A stretch of 29,957 bases of DNA from Ichthyophonus hoferi (GCA_002751075.1 NAOQ01000093.1:22266-52222), one strand, 5' to 3'. Positions 1 through 15,103 are shown, counted from the stretch's first letter. A program made the numbers and translations. The notes: generated by a model not told the origin, from the sequence alone.

Positions 1-603
1 TCTGTTGTAGGCACTGGCATCTGGCGTCTGCATATACAAGGCGTTATCTTATCTGGACCTCAAACCATATAATCTGAAATGGCTTATAAGTCGGGAGACC
101 TCTGCCATTGGCTGGCTCAAATTGATCGCTCATCATGGATTACTATTTTATACCAATAGACAGCACTAACTATTTTTCCCGGGCTACATATATAATAATA
201 ATTGCTAACAATATTAAATGCTTATAGCTATATAAAAGAATACCTAAATTAATTGATGTCAGAATCCATCTATTATTTAAAATATTAAATGGTTTATTCT
301 GGTAAATTGTAAATTGTAAGGGACGGTCAATCTGTAAGATTGGAACCGCCGACCTGACTTAATCCGAGTCAAGCGTTGAGATCTGGACCGACCTGGTACA
401 TCGGGGGTCAACAGCAGATAACGGTTTTGATTTAAAAGCCGAACCAAAGAATAAACGAAAAACAGTTGATTGTATACATTTCTCTTGGTATTAGTTCCCA
501 AGTGTGGTTGTAGCTTAGTGATACTTTCAAGGTGAAAGATATATAATTAAATTTAATAAAGACATAATCTTGTTTTAACATTTCTTTATCAATGATTTCG
601 GTT
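1..603. other. AT-rich stretch without a recognised gene
   Basis: No coding signal was recognised. A patch at about 320-425 is richer in G and C than its surroundings and contains a B-box-like string on the minus strand, but it does not fold as a tRNA. It may be a remnant of an unrecognised repeat. Confidence 0.5.
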
Positions 604-936
604 TGTTGAAACGGCAAAATATAGGGTAAAAGTAACACGCCCTCTCTTTATTTTAAGCGATTACCCTGACAGTAACGCATGTTTGGTGGTAGATCAGAGC
701 GTAAACAAAATTGGAAGCCTATACTCGACCACAAAATGTTTAATTTATATTATTATAAGCACATGTGATACGGTGATACTGAATTGGGATCAACCTGTAT
801 ATCTAATAATAAATAATATGATATACAGGAACCAATCTCAATCTGAATTATTACTATGTAGGTTTGATAGATAATCTCTGCTATGTGATTAATAATAGGT
901 AATAAATAAATGGAATACATGTAATATTCTGCTACA
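604..936 (+). repeat. Dispersed repeat family B, copy B1
   Basis: This copy aligns by eye along most of its length with 8063-8322 and 21039-21320 (same strand) and 5745-6058 (opposite strand). Shared blocks include the start TGTTGAAACGG, the string CTTTATTTTAAGC, and GTAGGTTTGATAGATAATC near the end. It starts with TGT and ends near ACA, which fits the ends of a long terminal repeat, but I found no target-site duplication and no coding capacity. It could equally be a non-autonomous element of another class. Divergence between copies suggests it is old. Confidence 0.7.
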
Positions 937-944
937 AGATCATT

Positions 945-1440
945 AATTCCAAATGAACACGCAGTTTGGCCCAAGTCCTGATAACAAGTGGGTGATGTAA
1001 TGCTTGATCATAATAATTAATTAAATACAGTTCTCAAAGGGTAGATTGATTTGTCAACTCTCAACATTAATGAGGAAATTAGTTAGCGTGCCAACCAAAT
1101 GAGGACACAGTAGTATTCGAGTCGAGATAAGATTAAGCAATTCTAGTGGGTCTCTGTGACCTTTCGTGAGCACCTAAGCAAATCAAAGCATCGATTCTCT
1201 CTGACCTCAAACAGAGGTACAATTACTAACAGCTAGCTATCTAAAGAATCAGTATGTGCGCCTTCTATAGGACCTCTACCACTGCAACCGAGTTTTGGAA
1301 CAGATCCAATCAATAAACAATTAACTATTACTACTGCTACCCCACAAAACTAACTATTATTTGCAAACCAACTGGAGATCTCGAAGCCTGTGGGCAATTC
1401 ACTTGAACTACCAGAGATTCATTTATATTCTAATACAAAT
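945..1440 (+). repeat. Dispersed repeat family C, copy C1
   Basis: The reverse complement of 8335-8775 matches this stretch in order along its length. Matching blocks are GAACACG..TTTGGC near the start, a perfect 30-base block at about 1136-1165 ending in GTGACCTTTCG, a patch around 1310-1345, and GGAGAT..CGAAGC..TG near 1375-1425. The last block also recurs at about 20262-20310 and more weakly at 6660-6710. It lies directly after copy B1. No protein is encoded and the class is unknown. Confidence 0.65.
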
Positions 1441-2217
1441 AAATATGCAAGGAATAATTTTAACGTATTATACATATTCCAATAGAATCATTTCACTGCC
1501 AAGTAGAAGAAACACTCATTTTAAAAAAACATAAAAACCCAGGTAAGCAAAGGAATGCACATGCTGGTTAGTGGGTATGTACCTCCTTCAGATGTTCATA
1601 TCATGTGCTTAAATGTTAAATAGTGGTTTTCACTCGACTGCAAGAAATATATATATGTAATCCTCTACAAATTGTAGCACCTTAGCTTTTGGAAATGGAG
1701 ACAATTAAAATTACTACATACAATAATAAAGGTAATATAGTACCTTATATCCCCTAATAGTATATATATATATTAAGAGAGATGAGTAAATATATAAATA
1801 GATAAACATAGCTATATAGAGATTTACGTATATACTATTAAAATACAAATTACTTGATTGAATAGAGGATATTAAATATAGTGCGGTTATATTGTATCAT
1901 GGTAAAGTTACTGTGAATCTATTGGTTTGTGTAAGTGAGCATCTAATTACTCTAGCAATCAATTCAAATAGTTTTTAAGGAATGAAGTGTATTTATTTTA
2001 TTCTGATACTTCTTATGAGCTATTTCCTCCTCAGTAAGAGTTTTCATCAGCACTTCTTTAATTGATTGCTGATTAATTATCATCAGTATATTGGTTCATA
2101 GTGACCAAGTTTGGTATTAATTGATTACAAGAGTTGTTAGGTCTGGAGTTGACCTCTTGTGAGTAGAATGAGAATGGCAAGATTAATTTCTTAGCCAAGG
2201 TTATAGCTAATCAAATA
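1441..2217. other. AT-rich non-coding stretch
   Basis: No gene, RNA or clear repeat was recognised. The stretch contains short TA runs (for example near 1760-1775). Confidence 0.4.
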
Positions 2218-2662
2218 TTATTTTGATCCAAGCGTTGATATAATTGGATGACCAACTAATCTATAATACTTGCATCTAATCATATCCTCAGTGTTATATA
2301 TAATATAATGAATGACACCATTAATTTTCTTAATCAGTAAATGTGTAATTTTAATGCTAGTTTTGTAAATGATCATTGATCCAAACATTTTATTAAAAGG
2401 CCAACTAGTCAAGCCTGGTGTTGATTTTTCTGATATTGACATTACCTTAACCATATACACAGCCACATTTTGATTGCCGTTACTATATATATTTATCACA
2501 TTGCCAGATAAGAAGCTAAAAGTTTCCATATCCACTAGTCAACAGAGGGAGATTCAGGAGCAGCTAGCTAGCCCCTTAGCCTGCCGTATACCTGACTACA
2601 ACAGCCAGATACGACTCAATACAGCAGACATTGGTTGTATTTTCAATAGTAAATCTGTGTAA
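2218..2662. other. Two overlapping open frames of unknown status
   Basis: An open frame of about 105 codons lies on the minus strand (2218-2535), and one of 62 codons lies on the plus strand (2474-2662). Neither matches a family I know. The minus frame opens with GTG rather than ATG and has a possible acceptor (CTAG) just before it and a possible donor (AAG then gtaatg) inside it, so it could hold a short exon. The plus frame ends in a stretch with fairly balanced base use. Both could be chance or repeat remnants. No function is proposed. Confidence 0.15.
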
Positions 2663-2788
2663 GTTTAGGGAGGATCTGTATAAAAAATGTGCAGGCACCT
2701 TGAATTAAACACATTTTATATCTAGTATATATCATAATTATTCATCCTTATTAAAAATAACTCACTCCCGCCAAACATCCCATATTTC

Positions 2789-2794
2789 TTTATT
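2789..2794 (-). terminator. Candidate polyadenylation signal for the mannosidase gene
   Basis: AATAAA on the minus strand, about 130 bases after the stop codon of the GH47 gene. The hexamer is common by chance in AT-rich DNA. Confidence 0.3.
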
Positions 2795-2921
2795 ATTCTC
2801 ACATTCTCTTAAATGTGGCTCAAGAATCCTATTCTGATACAGGACAAAAAAGTGAAAAAGTAAATATATAATCAATTACTTCCCATATAAGTATGCGCAT
2901 ATGTATATTATATGTATACTA

Positions 2922-5311
2922 TCATACCGATTCCACGTAAGTCTTTCCCTTATAGGTATTGGCTCTCTTTAACTTAACAGGTAGTGGATGGGCTTCAGTA
3001 TTAAAAATATAATTGTCCAATGAGATGACCTCATCGTCACTAAATAACAGATACAAATACTTCAGTGTTTCTGCCAAAAAAAAACTAGCCATTCCTGCGT
3101 CGTTCATCTGTGGTGATAACACATACACATCTCGTATACCTGCATAACCCCATTCTGACCTACAAATTTTTTCAATTGCCTGTATAGCTTCCCAACCCCA
3201 CTGCCGATATTTGGGATCATGTGTAAACCGCCATAGGTAGAAGTAGGCCTCCACTGTTTCAGGACGTAGAATGTATTCTCTAGAACTATCTGGGATTATC
3301 TTACCGTCTTTATCAAACCCAATTACTTCAGGACCTAGTCCAGTGGGAGTTATATTATACGATGCATGACATGTTTCTGTTAAGTCTTCAGCTATACTAA
3401 AATCGCGTTTGCTGATAGAAGAGTCAGGATGATATTGGGCTCCTAACGAGTACATACCTGCAGCAAAACATGCCAAATGATCCATTCTTCTCTTACGATC
3501 AATGGTGTCAAAATAGCTATATCCCCCCTTCCTCTTATTATCGCTCCATATGGTTTTGACCAAAGCATCGGATATTTTTTCATACATTTCCCATTGTTTA
3601 TTATCTGTTTGACCTCCTAGTAACCATGCCTTGAGTAAATATTCAAAATAACTATCGCCCATAGCCCCAAGGGAGGTAGTACCAAAATAGTTATTGCCAT
3701 CAAACATCACTGGAACCACGTAATTTTTTGGTACTTTGTCCCACATGAGATCACGTAATGCTATGACTGCCTCCCTATACTTTTCGTCCCCGGTAAGATC
3801 AGATAAATATTCATATTCTATTTGAAGTGTTCCTATTTCAGCTGTGAAGGCTGCTTGGCCGCCTAAAGTAGCTCCAGTGGCTAGGTTAACATGGTTTACT
3901 GGAACTACCCCAAAATCAAAGGTGCGAATGAGACGATCACCTATATCTTTGGCTTTGGTAATATAGATAGGATCATGAGTGAGTCCATATGCAGACAACA
4001 TACCCCCTAGTACTCTTATTGTTGTCTCAAATGCACTGACCATAATAGAGTGATCAAACGTCATGTTATAAGCTATCCAATTGCGTGCCTCCTGGTACTC
4101 GTCGTCCATTTCCATGACAATGAGGGTATCTAAAGAATCTATGATGGTTGCACCTAGACTGGCACCTTGATATAGACTATTATCTATAGTCCCTGAGAGG
4201 GGCCGGACCTCGTTATGTCCCCAGGCTTTGCTCTTGTAACTACCCCAGGCATGTTTCATCATTTTCTGCAGATATATTTATATATTGGAAATTGGGCTTA
4301 ATTCATTGTATATATTTATAAATATAGTGTAGGTCACATATCGATTGTTTTAGTATGTGGTAAGATTAGTTAAACAGTGTACAACCTTTATATTGTAATA
4401 GTATAGTATGATGTATAGTATAATACAGTGTCACATATTGATTATTCTAGTATGTGATGAGATTAGTTAAATATTGTATAACCTATATAATGTAATCAAA
4501 GAACCTTACTAAATGTCTATTAACTAATACTAACTCTAATAAACTACATAGGCTGAGGGCCTGGACTGGTTCTGCGCATGCATTTCGGTTCCTGAACGTG
4601 GTTTATGAATTTGTTTAAGTAGCTAAGTTGTATATTGACTTAGTCTAAGTGTGACATATTTTAGAGCATATTAGAAACAGATAATTAAGTATGTTATATA
4701 TCATACATAATAGGAAACAACAATGATTTATACCGAAGTAATATAGACGTGTGAGAAGTGGCCTCATATATATTTCTGTAGCAACACCCACCTTGACAAC
4801 CGCCTTTACCTCATTGGCAGAGGGTAAACCTGGGCCAATGGGATCATGAGGCCTAGTATTTGATTGGATCTTTGCAATGCTTTTTGGCCCAGGGTTGTTC
4901 TCCTTTAATTTCTTATTGGCTAGCTGAACTATTGCAACAGGATTCATTGGTCGTCCATTCATCCGATCTTTATATTGAAGGTTATTATTGGCATCATTAT
5001 CATTACCTATTTTAGGTAGAGGAGTAACAGGAGGTAGTAAACTTCTATCATCTGTCTGTTCATTTTCCTTTTTATTTCCTTTATTTCTCCATTCCTTCTT
5101 CCTCCTTCCAGCTATTATTCTCTTTTTATGCTTTGGTGGTCCTATTTTTAATAGCTCAATATTATTATTTACAAGTTGAGGTTTATTTGCATAGCTATCT
5201 AGATCGTCTTCAAGTGCGGACTCTATATTGCCTTCAAGCTGTAAGTACTCTTGCTCCATATCACGATTGATTGATGATGCTGACCACATATAGACAGAGA
5301 GGTTCTTATCA
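2922..5311 (-). CDS. Class I alpha-1,2-mannosidase (GH47), Golgi-type, 5' end missing
   Basis: GH47 enzymes trim alpha-1,2-linked mannose from N-glycans in the ER or Golgi. Two exons are supported: 4792-5311 and 2922-4265, joined in phase across intron 4266-4791 (GTGGGT..GCAG), giving VVK-KMMKHAW, the family's typical entry to the catalytic domain. In the 447-residue second exon (numbering from the Met at 4262) I see the three catalytic acids: Glu79 (FETTIR), Asp203 (MGDSYFEYLL) and Glu335 (LRPETVE). The conserved Cys265 and Cys298 and the calcium-site Thr422 (FNTEAHP) are also present. Two residues before Asp203 is Met201, where ER enzymes that stop at Man8 have Arg and Golgi enzymes have Leu; this favours broad Golgi-type trimming. 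Exon 1 is a basic and acidic stem-like region. Its start at 5311 is chosen from the acceptor CCACCTAACAG, phase 2; the open frame continues to 5424, but there it overlaps a repeat. The membrane-anchor exon expected upstream was not found. Confidence 0.9.
4332..4401 (+). repeat. Partial copy of family D inside the mannosidase intron
   Basis: About 70 bases resemble the first part of the copy at 4429-4656 (TCACATAT.GATT..., AGTATGTGGTAAGATTAG). It lies head-to-tail with that copy, as if the left end had been duplicated or two insertions had stacked. Confidence 0.55.
4429..4656 (+). repeat. Family D repeat, LTR-like solo copy in the mannosidase intron
   Basis: It starts TGTCACATATTG and ends AAGTGTGACA, so the termini TGTCACA and TGTGACA are inverted, as in many long terminal repeats. 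It aligns over its length with the reverse complement of 27121-27354, and its left third aligns with 9066-9165. Similarity with the 27 kb copy runs a few tens of bases beyond 4656, so the right border is uncertain. No 5-base target duplication was seen. It looks like a decayed solo LTR fossil without internal genes, and it lies on the strand opposite to the host gene. Confidence 0.55.
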
Positions 5312-5411
5312 CTGTTAGGTGGAAAGAAAGTATGAATATATCTACATGCACACTTGGTTAAATCAATTGATATGTTTAAACAGGAGTATTCAATTAATTT
5401 TAACCCCATGG

Positions 5412-5700
5412 CCCTACTTCTCAACTTCTGCTGATTTTGTTTTATAATAAAAATATGTCTTAGCTTATATGTACTTCATGTTATGTACGCAGAGGGAAAT
5501 ATTAAAGCATCCCCTTAATGCAGTATTCTCCATTCTTTAAACCGATATAAGTTACACGTACGCCCCTGTCTCGACGTATTTTAAACATGAGATACATAGC
5601 TAGCATAAAAAGTAACATTATCGAGGATACATGAGTGTGCAATAAAAGAGAATGTAAATATCTGTAAAACACCCGGTGCAATTGTGGGAACATGTGTAAT
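5412..5700 (+). repeat. Dispersed repeat family E, copy E1
   Basis: It aligns with 14400-14660. The best block is ATAATAAAAATATGTCTTAG at 5445 and 14454, followed by CTTTAAAC.GATATA-like and GTC.CGAC.T-like strings, with weaker similarity to about 5700. A short left-end fragment may also lie near 8928-8960. It covers the upstream part of the open frame that extends the mannosidase stem exon, which is why that upstream part is not annotated as coding. Confidence 0.55.
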
Positions 5701-5744
5701 GTGTTACAATAATTCCTTATTTATTTATTTGTATTCGATTTTAG

Positions 5745-6058
5745 CATATATTCTATTTATTTATTATCTGCTGTTAATCAAATGGTAAAGATTATCTATC
5801 AAACCTACATAGTAATGATTCATATTGAGATTAATTCCTGTGTACTATATTATACTAGGTATGCAGTTTAATCCAAATTCAGTCTCACCGCATCGCATTT
5901 GTTTAAAGTAGTATAAATTAACTATAGTGTGTTTGAAACGGGGTTTCTATTTTTGTTCCCATTATAGTCTGCCACCTAACATGCGTCATTGTCAGAATAA
6001 AGGCTTAAAATAAAGATAGGGTATGGCATGCTTACCCTGTATTTTTACCGTTTTAACA
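5745..6058 (-). repeat. Dispersed repeat family B, copy B4 (inverted)
   Basis: Read on the minus strand it follows copy B1 closely, from TGTTAAAACGGT at 6058 through CCCTATCTTTATTTTAAGCC and ATGTAGGTTTGATAGATAAT to TAATAAATAAAT near 5760. It is one of four copies in the window. Confidence 0.7.
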
Positions 6059-6184
6059 TATATGCTATTACCGTTTTATAAATTATAATGTTACAGACCT
6101 GTATATAAATGCCCTGACAGATCAAATATAAGCCAAATTTACAAATGGCTATAACATCAAGTATATAAAAAACATATACACGAC

Positions 6185-6225
6185 GTCACATACAAATTGT
6201 CCTAATATGTGGTAAGATTCACTTG
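6185..6225 (+). repeat. Short family D fragment
   Basis: GTCACATAC..., TAATATGTGGTAAGATT matches the left end of family D. Beyond 6225 the similarity is lost. Further on lie a TATA-like string (6300-6306) and an 8-base-stem hairpin, GTCTCAGA..TCTGAGAC, at 6311-6331. Confidence 0.45.
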
Positions 6226-7485
6226 TGGTAGCCGTAGTACATTCATGATGTAACTATGTCCTTATCCTTATCCTTATCTTGTCTTGAGCCCAATAAAGGT
6301 ATATAAACAGGTCTCAGACGAGTTCTGAGACATAGGTTTTAATACCTCATGAAATGATGTTAAATTAATCTAAGTAGTTTAATTTGAACATTAGCTCAGT
6401 ATACGTGTGTATGACTTAGATGCAGTTTATGCAGTTAATCAGAAAATTAGCTGTGATACTGTGATACCGTATAAACGCCTTACAATTAAGACATAGGCAT
6501 AGACCTAACATAACAAAAACTGCGCCGCAGAAGTTTTATACATACTTGTCGGTGACCAGTATGTAGATCAAACAAATCAAAGTCGTAGTTAGTAAAGCAT
6601 TCATCCATTGCCGCCTAATCCGAATCCCTGGCTTCATTATTGGTTTTATATCTATTGCAAATAGGTCTCCGTTTTACACAACTTGTGAACAAGTTACTGG
6701 AACTACCGCAGATAGGTATAATATCGAACTATTTATATAATACTTTTATGTGGTTTCATGAACAATTTCGTGAATAATTGATTGGAAAGGTTGGTTTAAA
6801 AATAGTTTCGGTGTTTAGATATCATAGAAAACCTACTACTAATGAGTTCACATACTGTAAACCCAACTAATATATAACCAAGTAAAACGGGCCACGGAGA
6901 CTGAAAAATTTGCAATTTAGTGTGTAGATGGAAAACCAAGCATGGTTTATGACAAATGAATGAAATTAGGATATTAATATAATTGCATATGAGAATATTA
7001 TAAATCCAAATAAGTTACGGTGAAATCACCAGCCACCTTATCTACACAAGCGTTGCAATAATAGTATATATAGTATTTAAACTGAGGCCAAGACATCAAT
7101 CTAAAGCCAGTTATAAACTTGCATCAATACCACAGAACCAGAGTTCCTCAATGAGCATATACAAATATAATACATGTAACTGTTTTAAATTAAAATATTC
7201 TTTTATTATAATAGAAAATACTAGATCCTATATATATGTATGTATTGTAGTGAATTAAATTTAAATTACAACATTAATTTTACTATACTAGATAATACTC
7301 TAGTTCGCACAATTCAGTTATTATATATAATACATAAAATTTATCTAATGATTAAAAATAATCAGGTGCCAATACATTTTCAATGTAAGTGTTCATTTTA
7401 AAATCAGTTTATCGGTATGTAAAGTATAATACATTTAATATATAAACAACTGGTCATTTGGTTCTGTTTTAAAAGATACTTATTT
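6226..7485. other. AT-rich stretch without a recognised gene
   Basis: No gene was recognised. A triple CCTTAT run lies near 6262-6280. A short match to the right end of family C lies at about 6660-6710 (GGAACTACCGCAGAT). The part after 7225 shows weak similarity to the end of the tandem unit that follows (CAACATTAATTTTACTATAC). Confidence 0.4.
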
Positions 7486-7935
7486 TTCATTTTTCGTAAT
7501 CAATCTGTTTATTAATAGTAATTCTTTTAAAAAAATACACGTTTAATTTGCCGCCCTCTTGAAAATACCATCGATTGGTTAAAATTAAACATTTCATGAT
7601 TTGTAGTTGATATGCATGGAATGCCGTATATAGTTTTATCTATTGCAAGTGTTTATGTATAATATATGTATAGGTATAATGCTAATAAATGCTTGTTTTT
7701 CTAAAGTTTATAATGTGTCTTAATTTCAAAACAAATCTGTTTACTACTAGCCAATTTACTTACTTAAAATTATGCATTTATTTTGCCACGCTCTTGAATA
7801 ATATCATCAATTAGTTGAAACTGTACATTAAATTAATGGTTTATGGTGAGGAATGTTATGTTACATATAGCTTTTATCTATGAAAAGCATGTATAATATA
7901 TCATGTATTATAGTCAACATTAATTCATCAAGAAA
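7486..7935 (+). repeat. Two-unit tandem repeat, period about 232
   Basis: Unit 1 (about 7486-7717) and unit 2 (about 7718-7935) share AATCTGTTTA, TTTGCC.C.CTCTTGAA.A, ATCATC-like and TTTTATCTAT.-AAG blocks in the same order, with anchors 232-235 bases apart. The units are well diverged. No coding frame crosses them. Confidence 0.55.
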
Positions 7936-8062
7936 ATTTTACTATGAAAACAGAGATATCCATAATGTATACTTTTTTATGTTGTTACTATCTAAAAAAG
8001 CACATCATGATAAACAGTAGCAATGACTCAATGTGCTCCGGAGCACCTTTTGACCAATGTTA

Positions 8063-8322
8063 TGTAGAAACGGTATAATACAGGGTAGCATATAATTTAC
8101 TGTCTTTACCTTAAGCCGTTAGTTACCCAGATGATGATGTATGTCAGGTGGCATACTATAGTATAAACAAAACTAGAAGCCTTGTCTGAATACGTAATAT
8201 ATTATAATAAACCGGAATTTACTCAATATGAATCATTTCCACATAGGTTTGATCGATAATCCCATACTATTAGATTAACTACATATAATAAATCAATGGA
8301 ATATATGCTATATTGCAATACA
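8063..8322 (+). repeat. Dispersed repeat family B, copy B2
   Basis: It starts TGTAGAAACGGTATAATACA and follows copy B1 through GTAAACAAAACTAGAAGCC and ATAGGTTTGATCGATAATC to AATCAATGGAATATATG, ending near ATACA. The middle is shorter than in B1. It is followed at once by an inverted family C copy. Confidence 0.65.
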
Positions 8323-8334
8323 ACTAAACAAATA

Positions 8335-8775
8335 AATGTGTATAGCAATAAGTAGCAGTTCCAGTGACTTGCATACATGCTTCGGCATCTCCAACTGGTT
8401 GGTGAATTCTAGTAGGTTTCTCTGGGCTGGCGGTAGCAACAGGTAATAGATCTGGTATGTTATTAAGACTCAATTGTAGTACAACAGAATTGTATGTCAA
8501 TTTCGGTTAACACCTGCATAGTTGTCATTATTGTAAATTTGACCGATCGAATATATTCTTATTGGCTAATATAACTCGCGAAAGGTCACAGAGACCCACT
8601 AGAATTGCTTGATCTTACCTCGATACTCGAATACTATTGTGACCTTATTTGGACAGCACATTAACTAATTTTTTCTCATTTATGTGTTCACATGCCACAT
8701 TCAATTAACTAGTATAAGACTTTATCCGCTGGTTATCAGAACTTCTGCCAAAATACGTGTTCTCCTGGGGTTAGC
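8335..8775 (-). repeat. Dispersed repeat family C, copy C2 (inverted)
   Basis: This is the reverse complement of the family C copy at 945-1440, with a 30-base perfect match (about 8577-8606) plus colinear weaker blocks on both sides. It lies next to a family B copy, as C1 does, but with the opposite relative orientation. Confidence 0.65.
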
Positions 8776-9065
8776 GGTCTTGTAACAACATAGAATCATT
8801 GCAACGTATTACGTATGTTCCAACATTATATGATATAATAGAGATTATTATACAGTTTAGAAGGAGTAATGTGTTACTTTCTTGCATGAAACCATATGTT
8901 TTGAGTAAAGTTAATTCATTGCTTAGACATACTGCTTAAGACAAGTCTAGTAGCCTTTATCAATGACTTTACAGTCTTGCAACTGTTAGGGAAAGACCAT
9001 GTAGTTCTTACTTGTGTTGAAATAACTTGGTTTCTTGCCCTTAACAACGCAATCTCGAAAGAATG

Positions 9066-9165
9066 TGCCACACGGATTATTCTAGTATGCGGTAAGATTA
9101 GTTAAATCTTGTTAAACCTCAATGTTGTAATTAACGACCTTTACTGGACGTCTTTATTATTCTTA
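9066..9165 (+). repeat. Family D fragment
   Basis: It starts TGCCACACGGATTATTCTAG and continues with GGTAAGATTAGTTAAAT, aligning with the left 100 bases of the copy at 4429. The right part is missing or unrecognisable. Confidence 0.55.
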
Positions 9166-9259
9166 ATAGGTAACCGTAACCAAATGTAAGAAAAGTAACA
9201 ACAATGAAAAATGATAGTCCATCTAAGCCTGTTGAAGAGCTTAGTTCAAACAGAAAGGA

Positions 9260-9260
<1 letters not shown>

Positions 9261-9299
<39 letters not shown>
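9261..9299. repeat. TAA microsatellite
   Basis: About 13 uninterrupted TAA units. Confidence 0.9.
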
Positions 9300-13314
<4,015 letters not shown>

Positions 13315-13384
13315 ATGGATAGGGCTTGATGTATTGCAATACAATACAATGAATTAATGTTTTTGTGTTGTGAATGTAATATTA

Positions 13385-13390
13385 AATAAA
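13385..13390 (+). terminator. Candidate polyadenylation signal of triosephosphate isomerase
   Basis: AATAAA about 70 bases after the stop codon, preceded by a GT-rich run. Confidence 0.5.
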
Positions 13391-14399
13391 TTTACAACAG
13401 CTCGATCTTACCTTGTCCTTCAGAATGAATATAATGCTATATTAAGGTGTGTTGAAGCTCAGTTTTTTTTTCACTTAGATTATGATTATCATTGGCTACT
13501 GCTACCACAGCTATTTACATTCGGATATAGTTAATTATTAAGGTTAATAGGAAGTTATCCAGAACTTCGGGTTTTAATTCCCAAGCGTCGAGTATTTCCT
13601 GTTCACAACAAACCAATAAGATTTTCACACAACTTTATTTCTAATGTATTGTTTATTATGTAAGAGATGTATATTGGGAATAAAATTAGGAGTATCCCTT
13701 TATGAATTGGTTAGAGATGCCAACCGATAATAGAGGATACATGCCCACAGAAGTTTAGATTTTTAATAAGTAGGTATAGAGTATTTTTACTAAATGTTTA
13801 TTATCGTAGCAGTTAAATTATGCATGATCCACAGTTGTAGCATATTATAGTATTCCTTGAGTGTTGCATTGGCTGTTCAAAACAGGTAATAAATTATGTA
13901 ATAGTTGGCCAACCATTACCTTCACAGTTACCACCAATTCGAAATTTCAATGATCATATATATTCCATAAAACAAAAATAATATTGCTCTAAAATGACAT
14001 CGTAGTGTAGACAAATTGATATACTTGTATCTAGAGATTTTCAACCCAAATGATAAGTTTCGCGATCAAAAATATATATATCAGCCTCGTTTTTTTTCCG
14101 AATCATTTGTCCAGTAAAAGGATGCTACGTATTTTCTATCAATCTTTTATGTACGTAATTATTTTGGGAATTATTCTTTTCATTTTAAAGGAATTGTAAT
14201 CTTTGGAAAACTATATAGCAAGAAAAAAAATTGAACCAATAGTTTTAAACTAAAACAATAGACCTAATTTTTTCAAATTATTTGTTCTCCGATTGATCGG
14301 GAAATTTTTACATAATTTTAATTGTGAAACTTCACATTTGGATCGAAAACCCCTATAATTATCACTAAAAATGCCATTTCATGCTATGGGCTCCTGATA
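13391..14399. other. AT-rich intergenic stretch
   Basis: No gene, RNA or clear repeat was recognised between the isomerase 3' end and the family E copy. Confidence 0.45.
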
Positions 14400-14660
14400 A
14401 CACATTGCTTAAGCATCCTCCTACTTAAGACAAGTCCTGTTGACCCGTTCGATAATAAAAATATGTCTTAGCTTGTGTATTCTGTATGTGCAAAGAAACA
14501 TGTTTAAATACCAAATAATTCGGTATTTTCTCCCCCTTTAAACGAATATAGGTCACAGAAGCTCTCCTGTCTTCACTTCTTATTCCCATCACATATTAAA
14601 TTAATATTACTGTAGAATTTCTTGCCAATTTTGGCGCGTGTAGTCTTCTATAAATTAAAA
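14400..14660 (+). repeat. Dispersed repeat family E, copy E2
   Basis: It is the partner of 5412-5700. It opens with ACATTGCTTAAGCATC..., shares ATAATAAAAATATGTCTTAG at 14454, and continues with colinear weaker similarity. The left 40 bases also resemble 8928-8960 (CATTGCTTAGACAT..CTTAAGACAAGTC). Confidence 0.5.
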
Positions 14661-14959
14661 TATCGTATTCCACATATGAACCCTTTAAGCCATCTTATAT
14701 CATGTAGACCATGTTTACATAATTTCTGGTATGTACATTTGTATGTTGTATTGCTTTGTATGAGAATATTCACTAGTGTCCTTCTGCATGAGGGTAGAAC
14801 TTTGCCAATAGTCTTCTCTCTCACAAAAAGGCGAAAAAAAGCAATCAAGATCCGTTGCAATAATTAAAGTCTTGAAAAATCTTTTTTTGTTTTTCAGTCT
14901 TGTTTTCTAAGTCAAACTACTAAACCCATTATAAATAACTTACATTTTACTCGATCAAT

Positions 14960-14965
14960 TTTATT
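14960..14965 (-). terminator. Candidate polyadenylation signal of the CWH43-like gene
   Basis: AATAAA on the minus strand, about 140 bases beyond the stop codon. The evidence is weak because such hexamers are frequent here. The 300 bases between repeat E2 and this gene hold nothing else recognisable. Confidence 0.25.
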
Positions 14966-15103
14966 AAATAGTATACAAGACTACATGTTGATTCAGAATT
15001 CTAGAGATTCGCGTATATTAGTGGATAATGTTCAGTGCATTCCTATATATCAAGAGACTAAAAAGCAAAGATTAATAAGTTCACAACGCGGGATAGAGAG
15101 TTT

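Noticed and set aside
320-425. Possible tRNA or tRNA-derived SINE on the minus strand
   Set aside because: The B-box-like GGTTCCAATC is there, but the T-arm stem does not pair and no acceptor stem could be formed.
5502-5693. Frame with a hydrophobic segment, tempting as the mannosidase membrane anchor
   Set aside because: It lies inside repeat E1, which has a second copy at 14400-14660, and no donor in the needed phase 2 joins it to the stem exon at 5311.
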